Under the pieces are notes generated by a model. That model worked only from the letters and a program-made list of their open reading frames with translations, had not been told where the DNA came from and did no database searches. This document shows, in pieces, positions 18,801 to 26,641 of a DNA stretch of 64,000 bases (within the stretch, counting starts at the first letter, position 1; every line of letters begins with the position of its first letter). Position numbers and translations under genes: made by a program. This DNA comes from Dysgonomonas sp. 216 (GTDB lineage Bacteria; Bacteroidota; Bacteroidia; Bacteroidales; Dysgonomonadaceae): positions 1 to 64,000 of the forward strand of contig NZ_QVMM01000015.1 in assembly GCF_010501065.1 (NCBI RefSeq). The letters are read 5' to 3'.

Positions 18801-19988
18801 TTCCGGATTGTCTCGGAAAAAGCTTACTTTATTTTTTTGCGGATCAAATAAGCCTAATCCCCATCGGTTTTGAGCAATCCATAAATCGTTATCCTTGTCC
18901 TGATATATTGATGTTATATTAGGTGTGATACCTGTCATGTCTTTAATCGCTTGCAACGAATAGTTCTCTATTACAGGCTTGTTAAAACTAACAGTTAATA
19001 CACCTTCGCTAAAAGTCCCAATCCATAGATTACCATTATGGTCTTTTATAACTTCGCTGAATATATTGTTCGATACGTTGAATAAGCTAGAGGCTTCAAC
19101 GTCTTGCTCTATATCGCCATTATCGGTGTATTTCATGGCGTGCATACCTGCGGTAGATATAATCCAGATATACTCCTGAATATCGTCCTGCTCAATACTG
19201 AACGCATATAATTCAGGTGTGTTACGTCCTAAGGAATAAACCTCTATCGGTTTATACATTGCCTGACCATTTTCGCTTTCGTTCGGGTTGAATAAAAATA
19301 TACCATCGCCCCATGTACAAATCCATAGCTGTTTTCTACTATCCTGAAATACTTTGAATGGGTTGTTAGAGTTTCCTATGCCCGGAAAATTCTTGAATGT
19401 GTCTTTTTCTTTGTCGTATTTATGAAGTCCGTTTCGCCACGTTGTAACCCATATATTGCCATCTAAGTCTTCGTATACCGAATTTATACTGCCTATAGGT
19501 AGCGAACTGTCGTATTTTTTACGCAGCGTCATATCGGGGTTAAACCTGAACATCTGTCGGTTTGTTCCAACCCATATACTACTATCCGATGTTGTTGTGA
19601 TACACCTTATTTCCTGATTTGCTAATTCTTGCCCGTCGAAATGACTTATTTGGTAAGTACTTTTGTCCAAAATGTTCATTCCTTTTTTCGTCCCTATCCA
19701 TAAGCGGTTGCTAGTGTCTTCACTTAAGCAGGTTATTTCGTTATTTGTAAGTAGTTGCGGACTATTCAGATTAGATCTGAATACAAGAGTTTGGTATCCA
19801 TCGTAACGGCATAATCCGTCAAGAGTGGCCAGCCACATAAAGCCTTCCTTATCTTGATATAATCTTTGTACCGAATTAGATGGCAGTTGTTCTGTTAAGG
19901 TTATAGGTGTGACTGATATGCGACTCGAATATGTATTATTACAGTTTACAATAAATAACAGTAAAAATAAATATATAATCTTTTTCAT
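15897..19988 (-). CDS. Hybrid two-component system sensor/AraC regulator (HTCS)
   Basis: 1363 residues. Signal/anchor 1-22; periplasmic two-bladed-propeller repeats (about 30-690, many GxxWIGT units such as NRLWIGTKKGMN); Y_Y_Y domain (about 700-785); TM helix about 795-815; HisKA with phospho-acceptor His845 in ISHDFLTPLT (the family usually has HEFRTPLT); HATPase with NAFKYTP, DTGVGIS and NGIGLSL; a Glu-rich linker; receiver domain with phospho-acceptor Asp1164 in ISDVMMPEMDG; AraC HTH (about 1270-1363). Such fusions sense oligosaccharides in the periplasm and switch on glycan-use genes. Its placement beside the GH2, GH105 and propeller genes suggests it controls them. Confidence 0.95.
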   Translation of the reverse strand: MKKIIYLFLLLFIVNCNNTYSSRISVTPITLTEQLPSNSVQRLYQDKEGFMWLATLDGLCRYDGYQTLVFRSNLNSPQLLTNNEITCLSEDTSNRLWIGTKKGMNILDKSTYQISHFDGQELANQEIRCITTTSDSSIWVGTNRQMFRFNPDMTLRKKYDSSLPIGSINSVYEDLDGNIWVTTWRNGLHKYDKEKDTFKNFPGIGNSNNPFKVFQDSRKQLWICTWGDGIFLFNPNESENGQAMYKPIEVYSLGRNTPELYAFSIEQDDIQEYIWIISTAGMHAMKYTDNGDIEQDVEASSLFNVSNNIFSEVIKDHNGNLWIGTFSEGVLTVSFNKPVIENYSLQAIKDMTGITPNITSIYQDKDNDLWIAQNRWGLGLFDPQKNKVSFFRDNPELRSLPGLNLVNCISSFRSRPEEVWVGTQYDGLIYRMKKKNGNISLLSQTNLYNIVDDPGQPLSFFEDRKNNIWIVTSTKLIVLPYNKDNAITLPLNSITGITEDTKGSVWVSSRNSGIYHIPIQGSINIDGSKIINYSETNGNLISNNITSICGDINGKVWIGTKEGNIITYDILEQRFTDNSDLFKILNEGILNIISDDFGHIWISTNKRIIEYNPVNKALRSYSSTDGVLVNSFLENSYLKTASGKILFGGNKGISVFTASEKLSEHPKDAKPLVIDVKINNKSVFRNNDNHRFDVISQTLVLEPGDKNIEINFSSLDYIYPTKIQYAYKMDGIDDGWVYNESDRQFAIYNQLEKGNHKFYIRSTDENGLWSDNITLLKIYKRPAFYETWWAYMIYTLIIIILIYITYRTAINRIKLRNELKIAQIEKDKSEELTQSKLRYFTNISHDFLTPLTIISCLIDDIEMTYKGKIGQFEIMRSNVNRLKRLLQQVLDFRKVESGRMKLQISYGNIVTFIKDVCDTHFMPLVKKKNINFSFVSENNQIQAYFDADKVDKVIFNLLSNAFKYTPNDGEIKVELKQETKKDNQAYIVIKISDTGVGISQSELDKIFVRFYSNSSDRQFNDSNGIGLSLTKDLIDLHNGTINVESEVNVGTTFTVELPIDEKAYNVTEVVKGDNITILDKEELPAIEEEGKTNKLDEIEAITENTEAENTEKEQTTVLLVEDNEELLTLMKNILIKSYNIFTATNGIEALSSIKENSIDIVISDVMMPEMDGLELCRTLKSNLETSHIPIILLTAKNSADDRIACYNAGADAYISKPFELKVLAARIHNFIVNKKDKQKEFKSNVEINISTLDYQSSDEQFLNNAISIIERKLSDTDLDVNLFAQELNMSKSSLYRKIKTMTGLSPNEFIRNIRLKHACQMLRNPSVSISEVAYSVGFSDPKYFTLCFKNEFDVTPREYQRSL

Positions 19989-20403
19989 AAATAAATTAAA
20001 TGTCTTTTGCTATCCGGCTTCTGTTGAAGCTTTTTTAGCCCTAAAAAATGAGTTGAATAATTCTTATGCCCTAAATGAATGTTTTTTATCTTATTGTTCC
20101 ATTTTGTGCGAGAACAAAGTCAGCAAGTTCTAAATTACGAATTTATTTTGTATAAACCAAAATAGATAATACTATAATGTTACTCGTTGTAATAAAATAA
20201 GGGTCGTTATTCGAATCCTGTTCTTTTTGCAATATTCTATCAGTGTAGAATTAGTGTGACGTTACAATGGTATACAAGCTGTATTTATTCAAAACCTGAC
20301 AATCCTGACAGTTTTTTGCAAATTATGTTTTTGCTTATTGGGTGCCGCAAGTTGAATTGAGATTGGTAGCTGGTATATAGATAAATTTTAGCTGTCGATT
20401 TGC
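19989..20403. other. Intergenic stretch with no recognised feature
   Basis: 415 bp of AT-rich DNA between the divergent regulator gene and the small ORFs before rlmH. I see no gene, tRNA or strong hairpin. A direct repeat CCTGACA occurs twice near 20297-20312 without obvious meaning. The promoter of the regulator must lie here, but no clear TAnnTTTG element was found. Confidence 0.5.
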
Positions 20404-20478
20404 ATGAAAAAGAAGAAACTTGCAGGGTTCTTTTTGTTAATAGTGGCTATTCTTTCTTTGTCTTTTTGTACAACATAA
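20404..20478 (+). CDS. Possible 24-residue lipoprotein-signal-like peptide
   Basis: ATG at 20404 opens a short frame reading MKKKKLAGFFLLIVAILSL then SFCTT and TAA (20476-20478). It looks like a complete lipoprotein signal peptide that stops two residues after the lipobox Cys. It may be a real micropeptide, the remains of a lost lipoprotein, or chance. The promoter of the next small ORF overlaps its end. Confidence 0.3.
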   Translation: MKKKKLAGFFLLIVAILSLSFCTT

Positions 20479-20488
20479 TATATCTTTG
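20457..20488 (+). promoter_or_regulatory. Bacteroidota promoter for the small ORF and rlmH
   Basis: TTTG (20457-20460), 20 bp, then TATCTTTG (20481-20488) matches the TTTG / TAnnTTTG consensus with good spacing. The start of transcription would fall near 20494-20496, only a few bases before the ATG at 20498, so the mRNA may be nearly leaderless. Confidence 0.65.
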
Positions 20489-20497
20489 TGTTTAACT

Positions 20498-20635
20498 ATG
20501 AAGTGTATAAGAAATATATGGAACAAGATTTTGTCTGATGAAAATGGTAAAAAGAACCGCCATACAGTCGATATCTTCTTGTTTTGTATAGCTTTGGTTG
20601 CCTTCATCCTTTTAATTTATAGTTTCAACTGGTAA
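20498..20635 (+). CDS. Small single-span membrane protein (45 aa)
   Basis: 45 residues: a basic N-terminal half (KCIRNIWNKILSDENGKKNRH) and a hydrophobic C-terminal helix (about 25-43, DIFLFCIALVAFILLIYSF), ending in NW. It has its own consensus promoter directly in front and ends 21 bp before rlmH, so the two are probably co-transcribed. The charge pattern predicts a cytoplasmic N-terminus. Function unknown. Confidence 0.6.
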   Translation: MKCIRNIWNKILSDENGKKNRHTVDIFLFCIALVAFILLIYSFNW

Positions 20636-20656
20636 TGATTCTCCCCAAATACTATC

Positions 20657-21130
20657 ATGAAAATAACTTTATTGGTAATAGGTAAAACCGATGCCGGATA
20701 TTTTAAGGAAGCGATTGAAGAATATCGTAAACGTCTCGAACATTATTTGCCGTTCGACATACAAGTTATTCCCGATATAAGAAATACAAAGAGCTTGAAT
20801 AGCGAACAGCAAAAAGATAAGGAAGGCGAACTTATTCTCAAAAACTTACAATCGGGAGATTATATGGTTTTACTCGATGAACACGGAAAAGAATACACCT
20901 CGATGCAATTTGCAACTTACATTGAGAAGAAAACCCATTCTGTCCCTAAACGATTGGTGTTTGTTATTGGCGGGCCATATGGTTTTTCGAGCAGTGTTTA
21001 TGATAAAGCTTCGGAAAAAATATCGTTGTCAAAAATGACTTTCTCGCACCAGATGATTCGTTTGGTTTTTGCCGAACAGTTGTACAGGGCAATGACTATA
21101 TTGAATAACGAGCCTTATCATCACGAATAG
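20657..21130 (+). CDS. rlmH: 23S rRNA (pseudouridine1915-N3)-methyltransferase
   Basis: 157 residues, the usual length for RlmH, a SPOUT-class methyltransferase that methylates pseudouridine 1915 in helix 69 of 23S rRNA using S-adenosylmethionine. Visible landmarks are the N-terminal ITLLVIGKTD, YRKRLEHYLPF, LLDEHGKEYTSMQFA, the cofactor-binding VFVIGGPYGFS (about 101-111) and the C-terminal knot LSKMTFSHQMIRLVFAEQLYRAMTI followed by PYHHE. It ends 5 bp from the end of the convergent permease gene. Confidence 0.96.
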   Translation: MKITLLVIGKTDAGYFKEAIEEYRKRLEHYLPFDIQVIPDIRNTKSLNSEQQKDKEGELILKNLQSGDYMVLLDEHGKEYTSMQFATYIEKKTHSVPKRLVFVIGGPYGFSSSVYDKASEKISLSKMTFSHQMIRLVFAEQLYRAMTILNNEPYHHE

Positions 21131-21135
21131 GTAGT

Positions 21136-22311
21136 TTATTTTACTTTCCGACGTATAATGTAAATGTTGAAAGCCGAAAGCAGGCACGAAACAGAAACCC
21201 CTATAAGTATTGTAGGAACAATGCTTCGCGATTCGAAATTTGACCAAACTTTTGAAACTATTGCTGTATATTGGAGTTTAATTAATAACATGAAAATTAC
21301 AGATAGTAATAGTATCGACGCATTCATTATAACAACAAGGCGTTCGTAAGGGGCTGTTACCCGAAGGCGTGCATAACCAAGCAGGCGAAGTTTTTGCAGT
21401 TTTTGCATATTTTTTTCGAGTAGCAGATAAATGCTTAATACCAATATGATGAACGATAGTATGCATATTATGGTACCTACTGTGATAACAATTCCAACAA
21501 GTATTTTCAAGAAAGAGGACATCCGGCTTATCGCCACATTTTCACCTTCCACTTCGTATCCTTTTTCTTTAAGAAATTCGGCTATGCGTGTATCTGTTAT
21601 GTTATCTATTTCGAGTATTAGACGCGATGCATTCGCATTTTTTTCGTTTCCGTAATTTTGATTAGCCCATTCCATAAATGTTGATGGCACCAAAATTGTA
21701 TTTATACGGTTAGACAGGCCTACTATGCGGCCTTTCATTTGTTTTCGTTGTCCTTGCCCGAATATTGTAACATCCAGAGGCACTACACCTATCATCCCCT
21801 CTGTTATTTTGGGCATTTCCTGCGATTCGGCAAACCCGAAGTTATATAGATCAAGATAGTTTTTGGGTAATATTATGGGGATAGTGTTATCGACAGGCGA
21901 GAAACGCCAATCGTTGCTTTTTACGTCGATAAATTTATCGGGAATCGATTCGAAAAACATTTCTGTTCCAAATCGTACACCTTTCTGGTTGATACCTGCA
22001 TATACCCCGAATCGGGAAGGTACAAATATCCCCAGATCCTTAACAAATCCCGAATTGCGCAGTTCGTTTATTTCGTCAGGAGTAAAGCCCGATGCTCCCG
22101 ACGCAAAAGTATTAAGGATACTTACTTTTTTAGTGATAGTAAAAAAATCGCGTTTAAATAAGTCGTCTTTTTGTGTAAATATAGGGTTTATGTCGGAATA
22201 AAACTGAATGGCTACCAAAACAATAGTCATTCCTATAAGGTTGGCTGCAAAAAAACCGATAAGTTGTGCTTTGCTTATATTTTCTTTTAATAGTTTCCAA
22301 ACCAAATTCAT
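21136..22311 (-). CDS. ABC transporter permease, FtsX/MacB-like
   Basis: 391 residues: one N-terminal TM helix (about 17-37), a large extracytoplasmic domain (about 40-260) and three C-terminal TM helices (about 270-300, 325-350, 365-385), the FtsX/MacB topology. The cytoplasmic EKNMQKLQKLRLLGY loop after the second helix is typical of the family and contacts the ATPase. The start overlaps the ATPase stop by 4 bp. Such permeases usually extrude lipoproteins or signal across the envelope rather than import nutrients; the substrate is not visible. Confidence 0.8.
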   Translation of the reverse strand: MNLVWKLLKENISKAQLIGFFAANLIGMTIVLVAIQFYSDINPIFTQKDDLFKRDFFTITKKVSILNTFASGASGFTPDEINELRNSGFVKDLGIFVPSRFGVYAGINQKGVRFGTEMFFESIPDKFIDVKSNDWRFSPVDNTIPIILPKNYLDLYNFGFAESQEMPKITEGMIGVVPLDVTIFGQGQRKQMKGRIVGLSNRINTILVPSTFMEWANQNYGNEKNANASRLILEIDNITDTRIAEFLKEKGYEVEGENVAISRMSSFLKILVGIVITVGTIICILSFIILVLSIYLLLEKNMQKLQKLRLLGYARLRVTAPYERLVVIMNASILLLSVIFMLLIKLQYTAIVSKVWSNFESRSIVPTILIGVSVSCLLSAFNIYIIRRKVK

Positions 22312-22952
22312 AGCGCATAATCTTTATTATAGTTCAACGGAAGGTGTTTTCCTATCGAGGTTACAATTATGGCTGCCTCTTGTAATTTAGCCTCTTGTTC
22401 TACAAGTTCGGCAACTATATTTGCGTTTTTATCATCAAGGTGGCTGATAGGTTCGTCAAGTATAATAAAATTGAAAGGCTGGCAGAGGCAACGAATTATA
22501 GCAACCCGCTGTTGTTGTCCCCACGACATTTTAACTATCTTTTGGTTTAGTTTGTCTTTGATACCAAGTATACCGAACATTTCGGTAATCTGTTTTGAGG
22601 TTTTGTGGTTTGTAAGTGTGTTTTTTAGCAGAACGTTTTCTAGAGCTGTAAGTTCGGGGAATAGCGCTAAATCCTGAAACAGTAAGCTTAAATGATTGGT
22701 GCGTATCAAATCCCATTCTTTGCCGGAGATACTGTTCAAATTGCTTTTGTCAAAAAAAATGCTGCCCGAAAAGTCCTTTCTGTAGCCATATATAAAACTA
22801 CAGAAAGAACTTTTCCCTTTTCCGGAGGCAGCTTCAATAAGATAAGAATTTCCTCTGTCGAAGTTTATGTCTTGTTTCCATATACCCGATTCTAAATTGT
22901 CCGTATCGGCAAATACATCAGGTAATACACTTCGGAGCAAAATTCTATCCAT
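22308..22952 (-). CDS. ABC transporter ATP-binding protein
   Basis: 214 residues. Walker A AASGKGKSS (41-49), Q-loop in LLFQDLALFPE (about 91-100), a variant signature MSWGQQQR in place of LSGGQ (142-149), and Walker B FIILDEP (162-168) followed by the D-loop SHLD. It pairs with the permease by a 4-bp overlap and follows the DUF4836 gene by 10 bp, so all three form one operon. LolD/MacB-type small ATPase energising the partner permease. Confidence 0.9.
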   Translation of the reverse strand: MDRILLRSVLPDVFADTDNLESGIWKQDINFDRGNSYLIEAASGKGKSSFCSFIYGYRKDFSGSIFFDKSNLNSISGKEWDLIRTNHLSLLFQDLALFPELTALENVLLKNTLTNHKTSKQITEMFGILGIKDKLNQKIVKMSWGQQQRVAIIRCLCQPFNFIILDEPISHLDDKNANIVAELVEQEAKLQEAAIIVTSIGKHLPLNYNKDYAL

Positions 22953-22962
22953 AAGTTTTTTA

Positions 22963-24588
22963 TTATCTCATTTTGTCGTTCATTGCTGTAAGCAATTTAT
23001 CAACATATTGGAATATAACAGCCAAACTGTTTTTGCTGCTGTCTGTTACAGCTAATTTTCCATTAGCATCTTCGTTTGAGCCTGCATATTCGTATTTATC
23101 GAATAAGTCGATAAATTCGCCAAGTAAAGTATTAGCTTCCTTGTCCGAAACTTCTTTCAATACAGGAGCTTTCAACGACTTGATGTTTCCGGCAAACATA
23201 ACAGCTTTACCTTTAGCCAAAGCATCGTAACCTTTTGATATAGTTGAAGATGATTTGATAGCATTATAAGTGGCTTCGCTGTTAGTAAAGTATAACATGT
23301 TGTTGGTTAAACCTACATAAGCTGTAGTGCCTTCTATATCGCCGCTGTAAGTGTTTTCGTCAATTTGTTTTAGGTCTTCCGATTCAGCTTTACCGATAGC
23401 CATTTTCAACAAATCAAACAAAGACTTTCCATCCTTCATATCCATCATTAAAGAGAACTCAGGGAAAGTAGAATCGTATTCGCCCCATGAACGTTCTTTC
23501 TTAATAGAAAGAATATTTGTCAATCCTAAAGTAATATCGCCTTCAATATTGCTTACAATTGATTGAACATTGATGCCATTTTCTTCGTCGTTTACTTCAT
23601 CTTCAATTTTCTCGATAACGCCAATTCTTTTCAAGAAATCGTATATACCTGCTCCTTTAAGATTTGCAGACATCACGAAAATTGGATTTTCTGCAATGTA
23701 TTTTAATTGTTCGCCTTTTAGCTCGCCACATATCGAAGCTCCTAACTCTTTATATTTAGCTTCTATTTCGGCAGAATTGTAGAACATATCATTGCTTGCT
23801 GCGATCTCTCCTTTTTCAAACGAAATATACATTCCTTGCGAAACTCCGTCTAATTTATCAAGTTCGGCAGAAGCTCCTTCGGGCAACGTTATGCCCGACA
23901 TAGCGAACATAGATTTGAACATGTCAGGAGAATATGCATAGAACACCGAAATGTCTTTTTTATTTCCTTCGAATTTAGCAAAAGCTTCTTTCGATCTGAT
24001 ACTTTGGTCTTTACCTTGTGTTAATTGTTTTTTAGCCATAGCCAACATGTCAACCGATTCGTTGTTCGAATTTCTGTAGTTATACATATTCATTGAGGCT
24101 ATTATAAGAAATTTTTCTTTGTTCCAAGCAAAAACTCCATTGTTGCCCATCGATATATAATGTATGCCATCTTCTTCTTTAAGCATTTCCGACTCTTTCA
24201 TGTTCGGGATGTTCAGAAGAGATTGTTTTAATTTGTCAGCGTTGTTTACTCCCAATATAACACCGAAAGTTTTGTAATCGGTATAGAAGTAAGCTTCATT
24301 TTTAAGGTTTAACCCCAAAGAGTTTACATCTTTAGTGAAAGCATCTATCATATCTACTACCGATTGCTCACTTCCGATCATGGCTTTAGCCATATTTATA
24401 CCTCTTTGTACGGTTACATTTTTGAAAATGTCGTAGTTTGACTTTTCAATCATCGATTGTGTGTTGATATGTACTACATATCCCATGTCTGCAGGAATAG
24501 CATCTGCTAAATCCTGTGTCGTTTTTTTACACGAGGAAAAGGCAAAAACTGCAGTTGCTAGAACTAGAAAAAGTTTTGAAATTCTCAT
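22963..24588 (-). CDS. DUF4836 family lipoprotein
   Basis: 541 residues from the ATG at 24588, which begins a lipoprotein signal (LFLVLATAVFAFSSC); the frame is open for 26 more codons but with no better start. The mature part matches the Bacteroidales DUF4836 family: IPADMGYVVHINTQSMIEKSNYDIF near the start and FAWNKEKFLIIAS in the middle. Function unknown; it probably sits on the inner leaflet of the outer membrane. First gene of an operon with the ABC ATPase and permease, suggesting it is a partner or substrate of that transporter. A possible -7 element (TATTTTTG read leftward) lies at 24664-24671. Confidence 0.8.
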   Translation of the reverse strand: MRISKLFLVLATAVFAFSSCKKTTQDLADAIPADMGYVVHINTQSMIEKSNYDIFKNVTVQRGINMAKAMIGSEQSVVDMIDAFTKDVNSLGLNLKNEAYFYTDYKTFGVILGVNNADKLKQSLLNIPNMKESEMLKEEDGIHYISMGNNGVFAWNKEKFLIIASMNMYNYRNSNNESVDMLAMAKKQLTQGKDQSIRSKEAFAKFEGNKKDISVFYAYSPDMFKSMFAMSGITLPEGASAELDKLDGVSQGMYISFEKGEIAASNDMFYNSAEIEAKYKELGASICGELKGEQLKYIAENPIFVMSANLKGAGIYDFLKRIGVIEKIEDEVNDEENGINVQSIVSNIEGDITLGLTNILSIKKERSWGEYDSTFPEFSLMMDMKDGKSLFDLLKMAIGKAESEDLKQIDENTYSGDIEGTTAYVGLTNNMLYFTNSEATYNAIKSSSTISKGYDALAKGKAVMFAGNIKSLKAPVLKEVSDKEANTLLGEFIDLFDKYEYAGSNEDANGKLAVTDSSKNSLAVIFQYVDKLLTAMNDKMR

Positions 24589-24689
24589 AATCAATAATAT
24601 TTTAGAGTGTGAAAAAGTGTTTATGTTAAAGCTTGTGAATCTGGTAATAATCAGAATCAACGTCAAAAATAATGAATTTCTGTTTTTTT

Positions 24690-25865
24690 TTAACTGTTAT
24701 TAGGCCTTTTTTTTCTGTTAAAATCATCTCTTTTGCCTGCGAATATATCATATTTACGAAATTCGCATTCAAGAGAACCATTAACTAAGGGTATTCTTTG
24801 CGAGTGTTTTAGTCCTATCATATTGAACAGTTCTTTTTTGTAGCTCAAAATCCATACTGTATATCCTGTAAAAACATGTTTCATGCGTTCGCCAATTATC
24901 TGGTAAAGCCCCAATAAATCGTCAGGTTTTAATCGTTCTCCATAGGGAGGATTGGTAACAAGCATGGCATTTGGAGCTGGAGCTTCTGTGTACTGTTGTA
25001 TGGGTTTTACGCTTAACTCTATATATTTGCTGAGTCCTGCACTTTTTACATTTTTACGTGCTGTTTCTATTGCCGAGGGCAAAATATCCGAGCCGTATAT
25101 TTTATAATTGAATTCTTGTTCGTTACTATCTTCGTTGTAAATGTATTCAAAGAGTTCTTTATCGAAGTCGGCCCATTTTTCGAAAGCAAATTTTTTACGA
25201 TATATTCCGGGAGGGATATTCATGGCTATCATAGCAGCTTCAATAAGCAATGTTCCCGAGCCGCACATGGGATCGACAAATGCCGATTGTCCTTTCCATT
25301 TGGTTTTCAATATCATTCCGGCGGCTAATACCTCATTTAGCGGAGCCTCGGTTTGCTCTATGCGGTAGCCTCTTTTATGTAAGGATTCTCCCGAACTGTC
25401 TAACGATACAGAACAGGTATCTTGTGCGATGTGTATATTTATTAGTAAATCGGGATTAGCTGTGCTAACTGAGGGGCGTTTACCTGTGCGTTCTGTAAAA
25501 TAGTCAACAATACCATCTTTTGCACGGTAGGCTACAAATTTGGAGTGACTGAATATTTGCGAGAAAACCACCGAATCGATCGCGAAGGTATTTTTCTCGT
25601 TCATGTATATACTCCAATCTATTTTTTTTATTTCAGCATATAGCTCATCGGCATTTTTTGCAGTAAATGAGTGGATAGGTTTCAATATTCTGAGAGCTGT
25701 ACGGCAACATATATTTGCTTTATAAAGCAGTTCGGTATCACCATCGAACGATACCATTCGTCGGCCAATTTCAAGATTATCAGCACCTAAAGCAATGAGC
25801 TCTTCTGCCAAAACATCTTCGAGGCCTCCCATCGTTTTGGCAATCATATTGAATTTCTTTCTCAT
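24690..25865 (-). CDS. THUMP-domain RNA guanine-N2 methyltransferase (RlmL/YpsC type)
   Basis: 391 residues. N-terminal THUMP RNA-binding domain (about 45-155), then a Rossmann methyltransferase with DPMCGSGTLLIEAA (about 193-206) for S-adenosylmethionine and the catalytic NPPYGERL (about 304-311). The length and order match the single-domain half of E. coli RlmL, which makes m2G2445 in 23S rRNA. Position specificity is inferred. The C-terminus is basic (KRDDFNRKKRPNNS). It lies just upstream of the DUF4836 gene, but a 101-bp gap suggests separate control. Confidence 0.88.
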   Translation of the reverse strand: MRKKFNMIAKTMGGLEDVLAEELIALGADNLEIGRRMVSFDGDTELLYKANICCRTALRILKPIHSFTAKNADELYAEIKKIDWSIYMNEKNTFAIDSVVFSQIFSHSKFVAYRAKDGIVDYFTERTGKRPSVSTANPDLLINIHIAQDTCSVSLDSSGESLHKRGYRIEQTEAPLNEVLAAGMILKTKWKGQSAFVDPMCGSGTLLIEAAMIAMNIPPGIYRKKFAFEKWADFDKELFEYIYNEDSNEQEFNYKIYGSDILPSAIETARKNVKSAGLSKYIELSVKPIQQYTEAPAPNAMLVTNPPYGERLKPDDLLGLYQIIGERMKHVFTGYTVWILSYKKELFNMIGLKHSQRIPLVNGSLECEFRKYDIFAGKRDDFNRKKRPNNS

Positions 25866-25951
25866 CTGTATTTCTTATATAGTTCAAAAATAGCACTTTT
25901 ATAATTAAAATACAGTCTAAAGTTGCTTATTTTAAGTAATAAACTAAAAAA

Positions 25952-25982
25952 ACAGGCTGTTCGGTATTTCCGAACAGCCTGT
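25952..25982 (-). terminator. Rho-independent terminator after the DUF3332 gene
   Basis: ACAGGCTGTTCGG (25952-25964) pairs perfectly with CCGAACAGCCTGT (25970-25982) around a 5-base loop. Read leftward it is followed by a run of eight T. It lies 22 bp past the stop codon. Confidence 0.9.
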
Positions 25983-26004
25983 ACAATATTTTGTATTTGT
26001 TTTA

Positions 26005-26550
26005 TTATCTTGTAGCCAGATAAGTGCTATTTGCAATTTGACGGAAAGCCATCATTCCTGCATTTGACAGTTCTACTGTTTGTTCGCTACCATTAGGCAT
26101 ATATACAATAGCTTCGTTTTCGTCAACTATTTTGATAAGTTTAGTAGACTCTTCGTTTTGAACTACACTCCATGTATTATCTTCTTTGTTGTAAATAAGT
26201 TCAACAGCTTCTCCAGCTTCGTTCTGAATTTGATAGCCGTTTTCTAAAGTTTCAACAGTGTAAATTCCATTTTCACCTTTAACCTCTTTTACTATTCCTG
26301 CTTCGATAGGATTATCTCCGGTCCAGAATTCTATTGAGTTGATAACAAGCAAATCGGCTACCATCGATAGTGGATACACCGGAACAATATTAAGCGCAAC
26401 AAACACCAGTTCGTTCACAAATTTGTTATCAACAGTTTTGTTCCAAGCCAAAATCTTGTTCGAAAGTGAAAAAGATCCAATACAGGACGAAAACATAATA
26501 CTGCTGCTTAGTGCTACTACAGCAGACATAATTAATACATTTTTTCTCAT
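26005..26550 (-). CDS. DUF3332-like lipoprotein
   Basis: 181 residues. A lipoprotein signal (about 1-23, SSSIMFSSC) is followed by GSFSLSNKILAWNKTV, a hydrophobic segment at about 49-70 (FVALNIVPVYPLSMVADLLVINSIEF) and EFWTGDNP, which is the DUF3332 signature. The C-terminal half is beta-rich, with repeats around NGYQIQ, EAVELIYNKEDNTW and YMPNGSEQTVELS. Function unknown, envelope location likely. Monocistronic: a strong terminator follows and a 91-bp gap precedes. Confidence 0.75.
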   Translation of the reverse strand: MRKNVLIMSAVVALSSSIMFSSCIGSFSLSNKILAWNKTVDNKFVNELVFVALNIVPVYPLSMVADLLVINSIEFWTGDNPIEAGIVKEVKGENGIYTVETLENGYQIQNEAGEAVELIYNKEDNTWSVVQNEESTKLIKIVDENEAIVYMPNGSEQTVELSNAGMMAFRQIANSTYLATR

Positions 26551-26641
26551 AATTACTTTTTTTGAAGGTTTAGTTTTTATAACAATAATAGTCTTTTAAA
26601 GTTCAGAACAAGGATTGAAAATAAATTTTAAATTCAATATT

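Noticed and set aside
20200..20219. tRNA T-arm-like sequence with TTCGAATCC
   Set aside because: The loop is too long and no acceptor, D or anticodon arms can be folded around it.
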